Shown one piece after another: positions 1 through 10,867 of a stretch of 64,000 nucleotides of DNA. Numbering within the stretch: the first letter of the stretch is position 1; every line of letters begins with the position of its first letter. A program made the position numbers and the translations under genes. The notes under the pieces were generated by a model. It saw nothing but the letters and a program-made list of their open reading frames with translations. It did no database searches and was not told the origin of the DNA. The DNA comes from Eudorina sp. 2006-703-Eu-15 (Eukaryota > Chlorophyta > Chlorophyceae > Chlamydomonadales > Volvocaceae): positions 434,001 to 498,000 of the forward strand of contig BDSI01000050.1 in NCBI GenBank assembly GCA_003117195.1, given 5' to 3'.

Positions 1-162
1 GTGTTGGTCGCGATCGCGGCCATGGAGACTGGTCGCCGGGCAGTGTCACGAGCCAGGCGTGGGTCTTCCAAGACCTCGTGAGGGTGCAGCGCTGGGTGCC
101 TCAGGGGTGGTGGTAGCTGGGTAATGGGGTGCCTGTGTGGGCGACCTCCCCTGTGCTTGGCT

Positions 163-2307
163 TTATCCACTTCTGGGGATTCTGCCCTCTGCTGTGCCAA
201 TCCCTTTGGTAGTGTTACCCCGCTGCGCGCCTCTGCTTGCTTCGGTGCCTGGCTGATGCGGCCCCTGGGGCGGCTGGCGCGGCCTCTGAGGCGGCTGATG
301 CGGCCCCTCAGGCGGCTGACGCGGCCTCTGAGGCGGCTGGACTGATCTCTGGGGCTGCTGGTGCGGCCCCTGGCGATATTGGTTTGAACCCTGGGGCGGC
401 TGGTGTGGGGAGGCTACTGCCCGTGTTGAAGGGGACGGCTCTGAGTAGGTCGAGGTCAGTTCTGACGACGGCGGGCTGCTGTGTGCGATCTCATTATTGG
501 CTTGAGTCGGCGATGGCGGTACCGGCGGATCAAGCCGCGGGTCTAGGGGCGGTGACAGGAGTGATGGCGGCAGTGACACGGATGAGGATGGTGCGAGTGG
601 CGATGGCGATGATGGTGCGGATGGCGATGGCGGCAGTGATACTAATCCTTGTCGTGGCAGTAATGGCGGTCGGGGCAGCAATTAGGGACCGAAGCGCACG
701 GGCCTCCTGGAACGTGGTATTGGTGGTCTTTGCGGCGGTGCCGTTGTTGGTCTGCCGGCTGCTTTTGAGTGCGGCGTTGATGCTGTCCGTGATTCGGTGT
801 TGATGCTGGCCGTGATTGTTGCGGCTGCGCAGGGCTGATGCGCTTCTGTGGCCGTGATGGCGGCGGCCGCGGAAGGCGGATGTTTTTCTGTGGCCGTGAT
901 GGGGGCGGCTGCGCAGGGCTGATGCCCCTCTGTGGCGCGGAGAGCCGCTGTGGCGCTGGCACCGTTCGTGGAGGGGACCAAACGCTCCAGGGAAGGAGGT
1001 CGCCGCGGAATGGCCGATGCGGTACAGGCGGGCCGCCTCCTGCTGCAAACGGCTGGGATGCAGAGGGCGGCGGCCCAGGTCGGGTGCGGATCGGCGGAGG
1101 CCGTGGCTTCGATGGCTGTGCGGGAGGTGCCACTGCGGAGACACCGGAGGGCTCTGGAAGTCGCGGAGGGCGAGCAAGGTGGTGAGGATGCGGTAGTAAT
1201 GGCATGGGCGTCGGTAGTTTAGAGGGCAGAGGGGATAATAATACCGGGCCAGAGGTATTGCTACTTGCAGTTGAGGTGGAGGTGGGTGAGTCGGCGGCGC
1301 GACCGTGGTGGAAGGAGTGGGTGGCTTGTCAGTTAAGCCTTTTGGCGGCGGTGGAGGACGGCGGCGGGGTGTGTCTTCCGATGGAGGTGGAGCAGGCGAC
1401 GGGCCGCCGGCGGGGTACGGCGGCGCCCGCGTGTGGGCGACTGATGAAGGGGGAGCAGAGAGGTAGAGTGGTGGTGCTGGATGTTGTGGATGCGCAGTTA
1501 CAACTGGCGGTAAGACTGTCGCGGGAGGCATTTCTGGTGATGGCGGTGGGACGGACCCATGGGACGGACCCATGGGACGGTTTAACGACCGGCGCTCCCA
1601 CGGGGGAGAGCGGTCCAGGAAAGGCGGGTGTCGCGAAGTGTGGGTTGCGGGGAAGTACGACATAAGGTTACGCCGGAGATGCCGGCGGACTTGAGGGCGA
1701 TCCAAGGCTGCTGGGGAGGTACTGCGCGTGATGCGGTGGAGGAGGGAGTGGTGGGGCAGGGGGGCAGATGGGTGGCGGCGGAGGTGGCGGTTGGGCAGTC
1801 GGTGACAGTGGCAGTGGAGGAGGTGGCGATGGGGGCTTGGGTGACAGTGGCGGTGAAGGAGGTGGCGATGGGGCTTGGGTGACAGTGGCAATGGAGGAGG
1901 TGGCGATGGGGGTTTGGGTGACAGTGGCACCAACGGAATCATGGTGTAAAGTGAGGGCGCAAGCCGTGGTGATGCCGGTGGCCGTGGTGTCGGGCTGGGT
2001 CGCTTCAAAGATTGCGGCAGCCCAGGCAGCCTTGGAGTAGCTGGCCATGGGCTTGGAGGGTATGAAGGTGCCGGCGACACAGGGGGCAGGGGACGCAGCA
2101 GTGGCGGTGGCGGTGATGGGCTTGAGGCGTAAGGGAAACGGGGAGGAGGGGGTAGCGGAAGCTGAGATGGTGGTGGTGCTACGGCTGGCAGTAGCACTGG
2201 GTATGGAGGTGGGAGCAGAGCCTGGGCAGAGGACGATGGAGACGGGCTCAAGGGACAACAGCTGGTGACAAAGGCGGCGACCGTTGCGGCCGGGCAGGGC
2301 TCAAGGG
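163..2307 (-). other. Proline-rich coding-like tract, reading frame uncertain
   Basis: On the minus strand this stretch encodes proline-rich peptide almost throughout, but the proline frame changes several times. Examples are a PPQRPRQPPEGPHQPP-type repeat near 240-360, a PPSPP-type run near 1740-1880 and a frame with many Pro-Pro pairs near 1200-1450. Glycine-rich plus-strand frames are the mirror image. It directly follows the proline-rich exon of the gene that starts at 4513, so it is probably more of the same hydroxyproline-rich protein, either as further exons or decayed. No splice junctions could be fixed, and no domain other than low-complexity proline was seen. It may run beyond the left edge. 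It is coding-like in composition only. Confidence 0.35.
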
Positions 2308-4513
2308 TTAGGGAGGAGGTGTGGGTGAGGAAGGTTGGGGCTCTTGCGGTGGCCGCGTGGACGGGCTCGGCGGATATGGTGGTGGCGGTGTAGGTTGTGC
2401 AGGCGGCTGGCCGGGGGAATTCGGCCGCGCAGGGGTTGACGGCATTGGGCCGCTGAAGGCACCTGGCCGTCGAGGATGTAATGGCCAAGGAGGTGGCGAT
2501 GGGGATGGAGAGGGAGGCGATGGAGGCTGTCGCGACGGAGGCTGCGGCTCTGCTGTCGGGAATGGAAAGAAGGGCGATAGAGGTTGTGGTGACGGAGGGA
2601 ATGGAGGCTGTGGTGACGGAGGTGATGGAGGCTGTGGTGAAGAGGGCGGTGGTGAAGGAGGTGAAGGTGGCAGTGGCTTTGCCGGCGTGGTTGGAGAGGG
2701 GGGCAATGGGGCTGTGGTGACGGAGGCGATGGAGGCTGTGGCTCTGTCGGCGTGGTTGGAGAGGGGAACAATGGAGGCTGTGGTGACGGAGGTGATGGCG
2801 GCTGTGGTGACGGAGGCTGTGGTGAAGGCGGTGGCGGTGGCCTTGGTGCTGGCCAAGGTCTTTGCGGGAGACGTCTGGGCTGGGCAGGCGGCGGTGTTGG
2901 CCAAGGAGGTGGCAAAGGCGGCGGGGAAGGCGGGGGCGAAGGCGGGGGCGACGGCGACGGGCTAAGAGGGGAGGGAGGCGGTCGGGGTGGACTTGGCGGC
3001 GGCGACGGATCTGCACGCGGATTCAACTTCACCATCGCGGATCGGGCGTTGCCGGGCCCTCGTCAGTCTGCACGAGTGGAAGGCGCGACGAGCGATGCCC
3101 GGTAGCTAGCGCTGACGCACGATCTACTGCCCCTGCCGTACGTTTGCAGGTATTACCATGCCATCTTGTAGGGTTGTGTCACTTGAAGGAATGTATGAAG
3201 CAACTTACAAAGGAAGCCACTCAAGGGATGACAGTTGCCTACGACGGCCGATAACGGAGCAATCAAGCACTCCCGGACCTAAGACCTAACACAGGTAGCG
3301 TGCGTGCGGCACATGTACTTGGGAGCTACGGGTCATATGGGTAGTTGTACAGGTATGGGGTTATGCACCCCCAACCATGTGCCAGAAACACACACGCATA
3401 TGTGTGTGTGTGTGTTACATGGTTGGGGGTGCGTAACCCCATACCTGCACATACCCATACGAGCCGGAGGCCCAAGGGCATATATGTGGGTCGTCATCGA
3501 TGACTCGAGGGAACCACTTCAACACAATCCTGACTTCATCCACGGGCGGAGAGTGCAGCCCGTTGGGCACACTCACAAAACGGCCGTAATGGTCTATGTT
3601 CGTACAGGGGGAGATGTGGATCTCGTGTTCGTACCTGTAACTGTGCCGTATCCCTAGAGAATATAGCCGTACTTACCCCTGGCAATGGTGTAGGTCCAGG
3701 AGCTGCCCGTGCGCGCCAGGACCGTGCTGCCGTCGGCGCTGCTGAGGGAGGCCAGCAGCCCCGCGGGACCGCCCCCCGTATTGCGCACCCGGAGGGCCAG
3801 CACATTTCTGCCCGCGGACAGCGTCAGATTGAGCGGCCGCTTGGCGTACTCGCCCGGCCGCCAGCCCCCCTGGATGGCGGACCCGACCAAGGAACCCCCC
3901 ACGTACACATCCGCAACGTCATCTGCAATGACATGCAGTAGGAGTATAGGACCTGCGCGGTCGCCCCCGACGTCACGACGGTGGAGAATGTGGCCGCAGT
4001 TTGAGTGGCCGACCCCGACTGCGCGCCGGCGTGGTACCAGACCCACATCGCCTTGGTGTCGGGGAAGGGCTTGCCGGGGCCGATGTTGGCGGTTCCCCAG
4101 TAGGGCGACTTATCCGCGGCTGCAAGCTCGATGGCACCTACAGGCCAATGAAACAAGCCGTAACGAATAACCAACAACGGAGCCAGTAGTGTGTGACGTA
4201 CGGGGCATGCACGCACCCATATACACACACTCACACGCACATCGAGACCGAAATAGATTCAGGCAACCGCCACCGTAATATCATTATCAATTCATCAACA
4301 AAAAAATTTCGTTATGCCGGATTCCGTCTGCCCGTCGGACTGGATGGACTGGATGGACTCCACTTGTCTCGCAGCTCAGTTCGTCAGCTGCCGTCAGCGC
4401 GCCGAAACGCGCACTGATGTGCGCACATTACCTTGCCCGTGGGCTGAATAGCACACGCACGCCATGGCGGCGAGCAGTACCAGGATTGGCCCTTCCATCG
4501 GCCGCCACCTCAT
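2308..4513 (-). pseudogene. Secreted proline-rich (HRGP-like) protein with beta-sandwich-like module, frame-broken
   Basis: Exon 1 is 4513-4432: a start MRWRPMEGP, then a hydrophobic stretch ILVLLAAMACVCYSAHG, read as a secretion signal, ending in phase 1 at a GTAATG donor. Exon 2 is 4119-3677 and carries a strand-rich module with AMWVWYHAG and, in another frame, VYVGGSLVGSAIQGGW and NVLALRVRN. Exon 3 starts at 3010 (acceptor GTGCAG, phase 1) and is PSPPP-rich, as in volvocine hydroxyproline-rich matrix proteins. Exon 2 is 443 nt, one short of the phase-1-to-phase-1 length, and its frame breaks near 3925. Exon 3 loses one base near 2708 relative to its own upstream repeat unit. So it is either a decaying gene or carries sequence errors. 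The exon 2 module was not assigned to a named family. Confidence 0.55.
3311..3487. repeat. Long inverted repeat (hairpin) with CA/TG loop
   Basis: The left arm is about 3311-3382 and the right arm about 3419-3487. The core of the arms (GTATGGGGTTA, then GCACCCCCAACCATGT) pairs with a single mismatch, and weaker pairing continues outward through ATGGGTA and CTTGGG. The loop is a CACACACGCATATGTGTGTG run. It lies in the second intron of the proline-rich gene on the minus strand. Candidates are a MITE-like element or a small-RNA precursor. Confidence 0.7.
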
Positions 4514-7187
4514 TCCCCTGGCAGTCTTCCCAGCCAGCGTGTTGGCCGTGTGAGTCCGCAGCAGTGCTGCATCGCGACAGCTAGCGATAAAGCGCGGCGC
4601 TCATGGGCGTGTGTGTGGCGACTGGTGTGGCACGCGCGCGCAAAAACGCGTCAAGCTGCGCGGCGCCCAAGCACAAGTAGCACGTCCGGATCATCAATGG
4701 GATCGGTTGGGACATCTATGTACGTGTGTTGTAGCTGGGTGGTCAATAAAGGAGGTCGGCGTGTCCGGACGAAACAGCAGTCGCGGTGCCTCGGGGTGCA
4801 GTCAGCAGGCGCGATGCGACGCGGCGCGCGCGCGACCCTTCGCATAGATTAGACACGACAAGACAGCGTGCGCAGCGGCAAGCAAAACGAAAACGATAAC
4901 ATGTAAGTTTTATGGACTTCACTGAAACAAAATGAAAGGAAATACAATATGTACGGCGGCTTGCAGCGAACCTAGATAGGAACACACCGAAGCTCGCTCG
5001 ACGGAAATATCGAAACGTCGGTCGTTTGCCGATTTGATGCAGGCTAGCATATGTGTCAAGATAAAAAATTTATCTCTTGGTAAAATGCAGTTTAATTGAA
5101 AACCGTCTTGGCTAGCGGCATCTATCTGGTGGATGCTGACTAAAACTATTCCGATAGCCCCACTCATGAGCTGTCCTGAGCGAGGCAGCATGTCAAGCTG
5201 CATGCCAGCGCACCACCACCGTGCTCATGCAAACCATGCGTATTGGAACCAGGTTGCCGATTTCGAGTCTTTGTTCGGCCTGCAGTCGCCCTCTTGTGAG
5301 AAGACGCCGAACGGACACCCAATCGTCGGTTCCGCTTCAACAGAGCATTGCTTAAGATGAAATGCTTGAGCTACATGGTCACGACGTTGTTCTTCACGAA
5401 TTAAACAAAAGATTAGATTGTGCTTGGTCGGCACGGGAGGCATTGGAGGAGTCGGAGGCATCCACCGTGCACCGTGCTGCACCGTGTCCACCGCTGGATG
5501 CCTGCTGGTGAACCCTGGTGAACTCATCGGCCATTGTCAGGACTCGGCCCTCTGCCTGACGGTCAGTGGGCCCTTACCTACCGTATAGCCCCGAAATGCA
5601 TTCCCCCTGAATTAGCCAGGGGTACAGGGGGTACAGAGGACCGCATCCAAGGGTCAAGGGTGCTCCGTTTCCGACTTCACACCATCGCCTAGGTGTACCC
5701 GCTACTGTACCCCCCTCTGTCCGTCATTCTGTGGCCGGCCACACGTTCTGCATCAGAACGCCAACCCCGCACGGGTCCACCATGTAACGGCTACATTATA
5801 AGTTTGTAACCCGCAGGCAGGGATTGTCGTGACTTGAACCTCGGGCCGCACGCGGCAGGGATAGGTTCTGCAGTGTGCGCCGGGGCAGGGCCCAGCTGGA
5901 TCCACCGGCCGGGAGCTCCCGCGCGGGGGTCGGGGCGATGCGGCGCGCCCGCAGTACCCGGGCCGGTTGGATGCGATGGCGTTGGTGTCAGCGCTCGCTC
6001 GCTCGGGGGCCTGCGCCTGCTCCAGGCGGAGCCGATCAATCTTGAGACCGAGGAGCCGGGAACGAATCGACAGCCGGCTCCCCTGGGGCAGCAGACCCCT
6101 GAACGACAATGTGATGTTTGTAGCGGCGCACAGAGCGCCACTACTGGCATCAGGGTGCCATAAGACTACCGTACTACCGTACTACCGTACCAACATGGGC
6201 CGGCTGATCCTATTCGCTGTCCAAGACCCACTGGATTCACGCAAGGCCACGGTTTCTGTGTTCTGTGTCGCGCGACCCTAGCCCTCCCCAACCCGCACGC
6301 AGCGCGCCGAGACATGGGGCGCCCGCACGCTGGAGCGGCTTGCTGTGGCGCGCACAAACGTCGTGCTCACAGCGCGCAGGGGACGGAGCCGGAACGCTAC
6401 CCATATTGCGTCCGCCAGAGGCGAAGGCTGGACAACAACTGCGACCAAATGGAGTGAATCCCCGAAATAGGTAACATCACTGGTTCGCGTGGCTTTGTTG
6501 TCGGCACCCACGGTTATCAGCACTCAGCATGCACACGGCTACCTTCCTAATGCATGGTTCATGTCGTGGTTCGCAGGCGGCAAAGATTCCGATGTAGTTC
6601 TACGTTCAAGCTGAACCCCACACCTTACGAAGGGCATCCATGCAGCCAAACCAGCTTTACAATACCGTTTGCAGTAGTAACCGCCAGTTCCCTGACGGCC
6701 AAACTCATCCAAACATGCATCGACTTGAGCCACAGCCTCATCAAACTGGCCATTGTTTTGATCGTTTTGGTTTGAGGTTGCTATAGCATCTTCGCTGCCC
6801 ACCCGGAGCCCTTTGCGCAACCGGAGTCCCAATTATAAACGTTCTGCCTGTATCGAATTCGGGTCTATATCAAATGCGAAAAACTCATTCACGTATGCAC
6901 CTGCGTTGGGTCCTAACCCAACGCAAAACGCTACGAGCCGTCGAATTCGACGAGCCCATAGCACTTGTCCCTGTAGCACAATTCTCAAGAGGGTCCGTCA
7001 AGTATCTGAGGAATAACAGGATATATTGAAGCACATTCCCTGCTTGTCCGAGTGGAAGATACTTCGAATATGATTTCCTTCCGTAAAAGCTCAGTCCCTC
7101 GTAAGCCCTTAAACACAAGTCCAAAACTTAAAGAGCAGTAGCGCTTTTTACCGTTAATTGTCCGTGGGTTTCGTAGTTCTAGTGTGA
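4514..7187. other. Intergenic region; right part is an upstream region shared with 17.8 kb
   Basis: No convincing gene was found between 4514 and about 6800; the open frames are short and without recognisable pattern. A triplicated ACTACCGT-type 9-bp repeat lies near 6168-6193. From 6805 the sequence is collinear with 17839-18240. Twenty bases are identical (6805-6824 and 17839-17858). A second matched block is at 6931-6964 and 17959-17993, and a third (TCCGTGGGTT) at 7161 and 18202. In the second location this sequence lies directly upstream of gene B2, so here it is most likely the old upstream region of gene B1, now separated from B1 by the transposon. Confidence 0.6.
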
Positions 7188-7196
7188 CCAACGCCT
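7188..7196. repeat. Target-site duplication, left copy (CCAACGCCT)
   Basis: This nine-base direct repeat touches the left terminal inverted repeat. The identical nine bases follow the right terminus at 10639-10647. Confidence 0.9.
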
Positions 7197-7384
7197 CACC
7201 AGTCCCCAAGCTGGTTGCCGTACAGCCATTTTGGGCGGGGCGGACCTTTCCCATGTTAGAACTCAGCGCTCGCCGCACCGCAGCCCGTCAAATTGAACAT
7301 ACGTCCTCTAGATATACTTAACTCCAATACTGTAACGCGGTTTGAATCAATTCGCTCAACTGACTATGAACCACATCCATTGCA

Positions 7385-9965
7385 ATGCCCCCGCGGGAAA
7401 TACTTCGCTGCGCATGCTGTAATACAAAGTTAGAGGGCAAACGTTATAAAAGGATACCATCCGAGCTTCAAAATTTGGCTCCCGAACATAGACAGTTGTT
7501 CTGTGAGCGTTTCCTCCCGGGACGCTTCCCGAAACACACCCAGAATGCCGGCGCTGGAGCGGTCTCCTGGAGCGGCGAGCACCTCTGCAACATACACTAT
7601 AATAATGTCGCCGAGGCACTGCGGGTGTATAACAATACACCCGCAGGTGCCGCTCTCGCTCGGCGGTTGCCATGGCTCCCCGTGCGCCGCGAGGAAGTCG
7701 CGGCTGCACGCGAACCGCGCGCGTCAGAGGGAACACGGCTGGCAGCTGAGCACGGATCGGTTATGTTGGGACCGCGCCGCGCTCCGTTGCGTGGTACAAG
7801 CCCATTACCTCGGGGCGGGGATGGGGATGCAGCTGGCAAAGAAGCTGCAGCGGAGGTTGCTCCGAAACGTGGCCCACCCGGGACGCCAGGTGCGCAATCG
7901 GCGAGTGTGACCCAATTGCCAGAGCACACAACCTGACCGAGCTGGTGGACATGCGTGCAGAGAAGGGGGCACCGCGCCTGTCGGACGTCCCTGCATCGCC
8001 TGGTGGCACCCCTGCTCAAGCGTTGGGCACGGTAACGCCAGGTGGCGAGGTGGGTCCTCGTTATGTCACCTGGGCTGCTTGCAGTTATTCGTTACCTCTT
8101 ATCGGTAACTCGTTGCCTTTGCAGGCAAGCAGGGCAAGCTACGCCGTGTGCAGGCAGGCGGTGCACAGCCTACCACCCAGCTGGCTGGTGCGCAGCCAAG
8201 CCCAAAGCCGCGCAGTACGGTGGCGGGATCCGGCCGCACGCTGTAGCCGCCGACTCTCGCGTGCCATTCAGCAAGCTGCGGCCACGTGAGGTCGCGGCGC
8301 GCATGCAGAGCATAGCACCACAGCTGAAGGCGGTTCAGAAGTCGCTTATGCCAGAGGTGCAGACCACGAAGGGCGAGCTTGTGGAGCGACTCCGGCAGTG
8401 CGAGCTGGCGCGTCAGGAGGCTTGCGAGCGGCTGGACCAGCTGATGGAGGAAATGGGCGCGCTTGAGGCTGAGATGGTGGAGCTGCGCGAGCTGCGGCCC
8501 CTCAAGGTCTTCAACCACGCCGCAGAGGCGCTGGAGCGGCAGGAGCCTGGTTACCGTGACCTCTTCGTTAACCTTGCGCAGGCCGTGGTTTCGGGGCATT
8601 TGAACGTGAAGTCGCATCCGCTGCTCGTTCTGCACCTCTACAACGTGGCGGCAACTTTCGGCCGCTACACCACGGCGAACAAAGCTCGCTACCGCGGCAC
8701 GGGCTGCAACACGGCTCTCCTGAAGTTTCTACTCGGCCTGCGGATGATAGGTGAGCAGAAGGGCGGGCTTGCCATGTGAGGAGGAATTGGGATGCAAGAT
8801 TCGGCGAGATATGGCTTGCCATGCTAAGGAAGGGTTGAGGGGGTCACTGATGTCGATATGCTTAGTTGGAACGTCGCTGTGGTAGTGCATCCTGCTAAGC
8901 ATTGGTCTTCTGTCGCCGCTTCATTGTCTTTAGGTGGGCGCCGTGTCATCGACTACCTGCGGGGTGTTGGTGGCTCCGCAACCGTCGTCGACCCTGGGGA
9001 TGGCCCAAAAACTGCCAGGCAGCTGCGCGTGTGGCCCTGCAACTTCCTCGTGGCCAGCAACACGGCCCTTGACGACTTCGAGAAGGAGTGCCGGCGTGCT
9101 GGCGGCCCGCCGGTGGGTTTCCGGAGGGAGGCCGTGGCGGAGTTCAGCGAGCGGACGGGCGAGACTTACCCGGTGGTCGTGCGCGAGCCGTCTGGGTCGG
9201 AGGATGTCATCGTGCGTCGGCCCATCGCGGGCGTCCTGCACGCAGACGAGACTGAGGCGAAGCGGGTGGGTGTGCGCTTCCGCCACGACGGTCAGTGCAT
9301 CAACTTCCATGATGTCACCACTGCGCCCGGGTTCGACACAGTCCGCGACGCCAAGGACCCACGGCCCGTCTTCGGGCCGGGCCAGAAGCTGTTGGACTCG
9401 CTGCGCCCCTGCCTGGTGGCCGGTCAAGTCCCTTTCCAGGTGGTGCTGCGGCGTTGACTGCGGCTGGAAGTTCGGGCGGGAATGGGACGGATAGGGCGGC
9501 AGGAGCAAGCGGATCGGGGGAAGGGGACGGTGGTGGGCGGTTATGGGCCGTTTCGGCATCGGCCCTGCTAATAGCGCGGCTACCTTGCCAACGGCAGCTT
9601 AACGATCGTGCGAGGGACACCAATGTTGTGGAGACGTTCTTCCGTTGCTCGTTCAGCTGTTTGGATACAAGCCGCCAATTGAGCTTATCATGCAAATGGC
9701 GGACAAGGTTGACTGGCTCGCTGCACTCAGGCTGCAGCCCGTTGAGCTGCGTGGCTTCCAGATGGCTGACCCGCCGCGCCACAAGCGCAGCTACGATATC
9801 AAGGAGCTCGACAGCGACTGGGGCAGCGCTGAGGCGGATGCAGTGGACTCGAAGCTGCGCCAGAGGTATATTGTGAAGGTGGAGGCAAGCAGCAGCCGCA
9901 TCATCAAATCGGCCGATGACTTGTCAGTGCGACAGCACAACCGGCTGCGTGGTTTGGCGGGTTAG
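7385..9965 (+). CDS. Transposon-encoded protein with THAP-like C2CH motif, coiled coil and DE motif (probable transposase)
   Basis: Proposed exons are 7385-7889, 8154-8750, 8934-9439 and 9657-9965. The phases agree and give 638 residues; the exon 2 acceptor is the least sure. The N-terminus has C9-x2-C12 and later C68-x2-H71, with a conserved-looking FCERF between them, which resembles a THAP zinc finger though with a longer spacer than usual. A charged heptad-like stretch encoded at about 8290-8510 (from MQSIAPQLKAV to EMVELRELR) should form a coiled coil. Exon 3 has GVLHADETEAKRVGVRF, which resembles the DE-plus-strand pattern of P-type catalytic domains. Such proteins bind the element's ends and catalyse cut-and-paste transfer. 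The location between matched inverted ends supports this role; the family assignment is inference. TGTAA signals follow at 10303 and 10318. Confidence 0.6.
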
Positions 9966-10317
9966 GTGTCTGCCGGGTCAGGTGCTACTTGCAAGAACGC
10001 ATGAATCAATGAACAACGTATGAACGCACTGGTTGGGGTCTTGGGGCCGTGGTGCCTGGGGCTGGGCCTGTGATGAGAAGCCAAATGTATGACAACTACG
10101 CTTGCCGTGCCATCATCGTAATGCTGCTACATACATTCATTCGCGTCGCGTGCGAGACGTTAACTCTGTTGTGATTACGCGGAATGCTACTAAAATGTCT
10201 TCGGGCTGCAAGCTGGACTGTTCGTCAAGTGTGTGTGCGGCTGGGTCTACGGGTCCCAACGGGTCAGCTGTCGACAGGGCCGGGATGCTCAGTGCTGCCA
10301 GCTGTAAAGCGTACATG

Positions 10318-10322
10318 TGTAA
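10318..10322 (+). terminator. Candidate TGTAA polyadenylation signal of the transposon gene
   Basis: TGTAA is the usual volvocine poly(A) signal. This copy, with another at 10303-10307, lies about 340 to 360 bases after the stop codon and inside the element. Confidence 0.55.
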
Positions 10323-10474
10323 ATAATACTTGAAATGACATTAAATATCGTTTGCGGGAGAAAGGGAGGTCTCTGGGGGCCGCGCATTTGCTTCACAGGT
10401 CGTTTTTTTGCGTGGGGGGAGGCTGGGGATCCGTCGTCATACCCCCCCAGCGCGACGCCATGTTCAGAAGGGTC

Positions 10475-10565
10475 CCCCGCCCAAAAACTTCCTCAATTTC
10501 GGTAGGGAGACAGTTTGATATGTATATAATCCGCCTGCAAAGTTTGAGGAAGTTTGCGGGGGGGG
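10475..10565. repeat. Subterminal inverted repeat inside the transposon
   Basis: The arms are 10475-10496 and 10543-10565. Both contain the nine-base pairing CTTCCTCAA/TTGAGGAAG flanked by C-rich or G-rich runs. The position close to the right end suggests a subterminal protein-binding or structural element. Confidence 0.5.
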
Positions 10566-10638
10566 AAGGCACCCGGCTAACATCGCCAAAAAGGTGCCGC
10601 GGGCGACCTCCGTACAAGGCCCAGCTTGGGGACTGGTG

Positions 10639-10647
10639 CCAACGCCT
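10639..10647. repeat. Target-site duplication, right copy (CCAACGCCT)
   Basis: Identical to 7188-7196 and directly next to the right terminal inverted repeat. The following bases (GAGTGAGGGG, then GTGTACGGCA) resume the upstream region of gene B1 as judged from gene B2. Confidence 0.9.
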
Positions 10648-10867
10648 TGAGTGAGGGGCCGAAGGTGTACGGCACCTACCGGCAGCGCACAAAAGTCTCC
10701 TGGCGCTTCCTATCGCCATCATAAAACTATCGCACTCCAGCAGTAAGCTGTAACGTCTTCAAGGTCAAATTAACCTTTTGATATAGCAGTCCTCATCTTG
10801 CACCGTTGTCTACTACTTCAAGGCTTACGAATTGAAGTGACTTTCAATCGTTGGATAGCAGCCTACC

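Larger units (their letters stand above)
7197..10638 (+). mobile_element. 3.4-kb DNA transposon with terminal inverted repeats and its own spliced gene
   Basis: The left end CACCAGTCCCCAAGCTGG (7197-7214) is matched exactly in reverse complement at 10621-10638, and weaker similarity continues inward for about 35 bases. Both ends are flanked by the 9-bp direct repeat CCAACGCCT. The upstream region of gene B2 (about 18202-18260) continues across the insertion point without interruption: its left part matches 7161-7190 and its right part, including GTGTACGGCA, matches 10650-10675. This acts as a paralogous empty site. The element holds one spliced gene on the plus strand and an internal inverted repeat near its right end. 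The perfect target duplication and open gene suggest a fairly recent insertion. The superfamily is uncertain: the protein hints at P-type (THAP) transposases, but those usually make 8-bp duplications. Confidence 0.85.

Noticed and set aside
124..3254. Plus-strand glycine-rich frames at the left edge
   Set aside because: They mirror the minus-strand proline codons (CCN read as NGG); proline-rich repeats with phase-matched splice sites fit the minus strand better.
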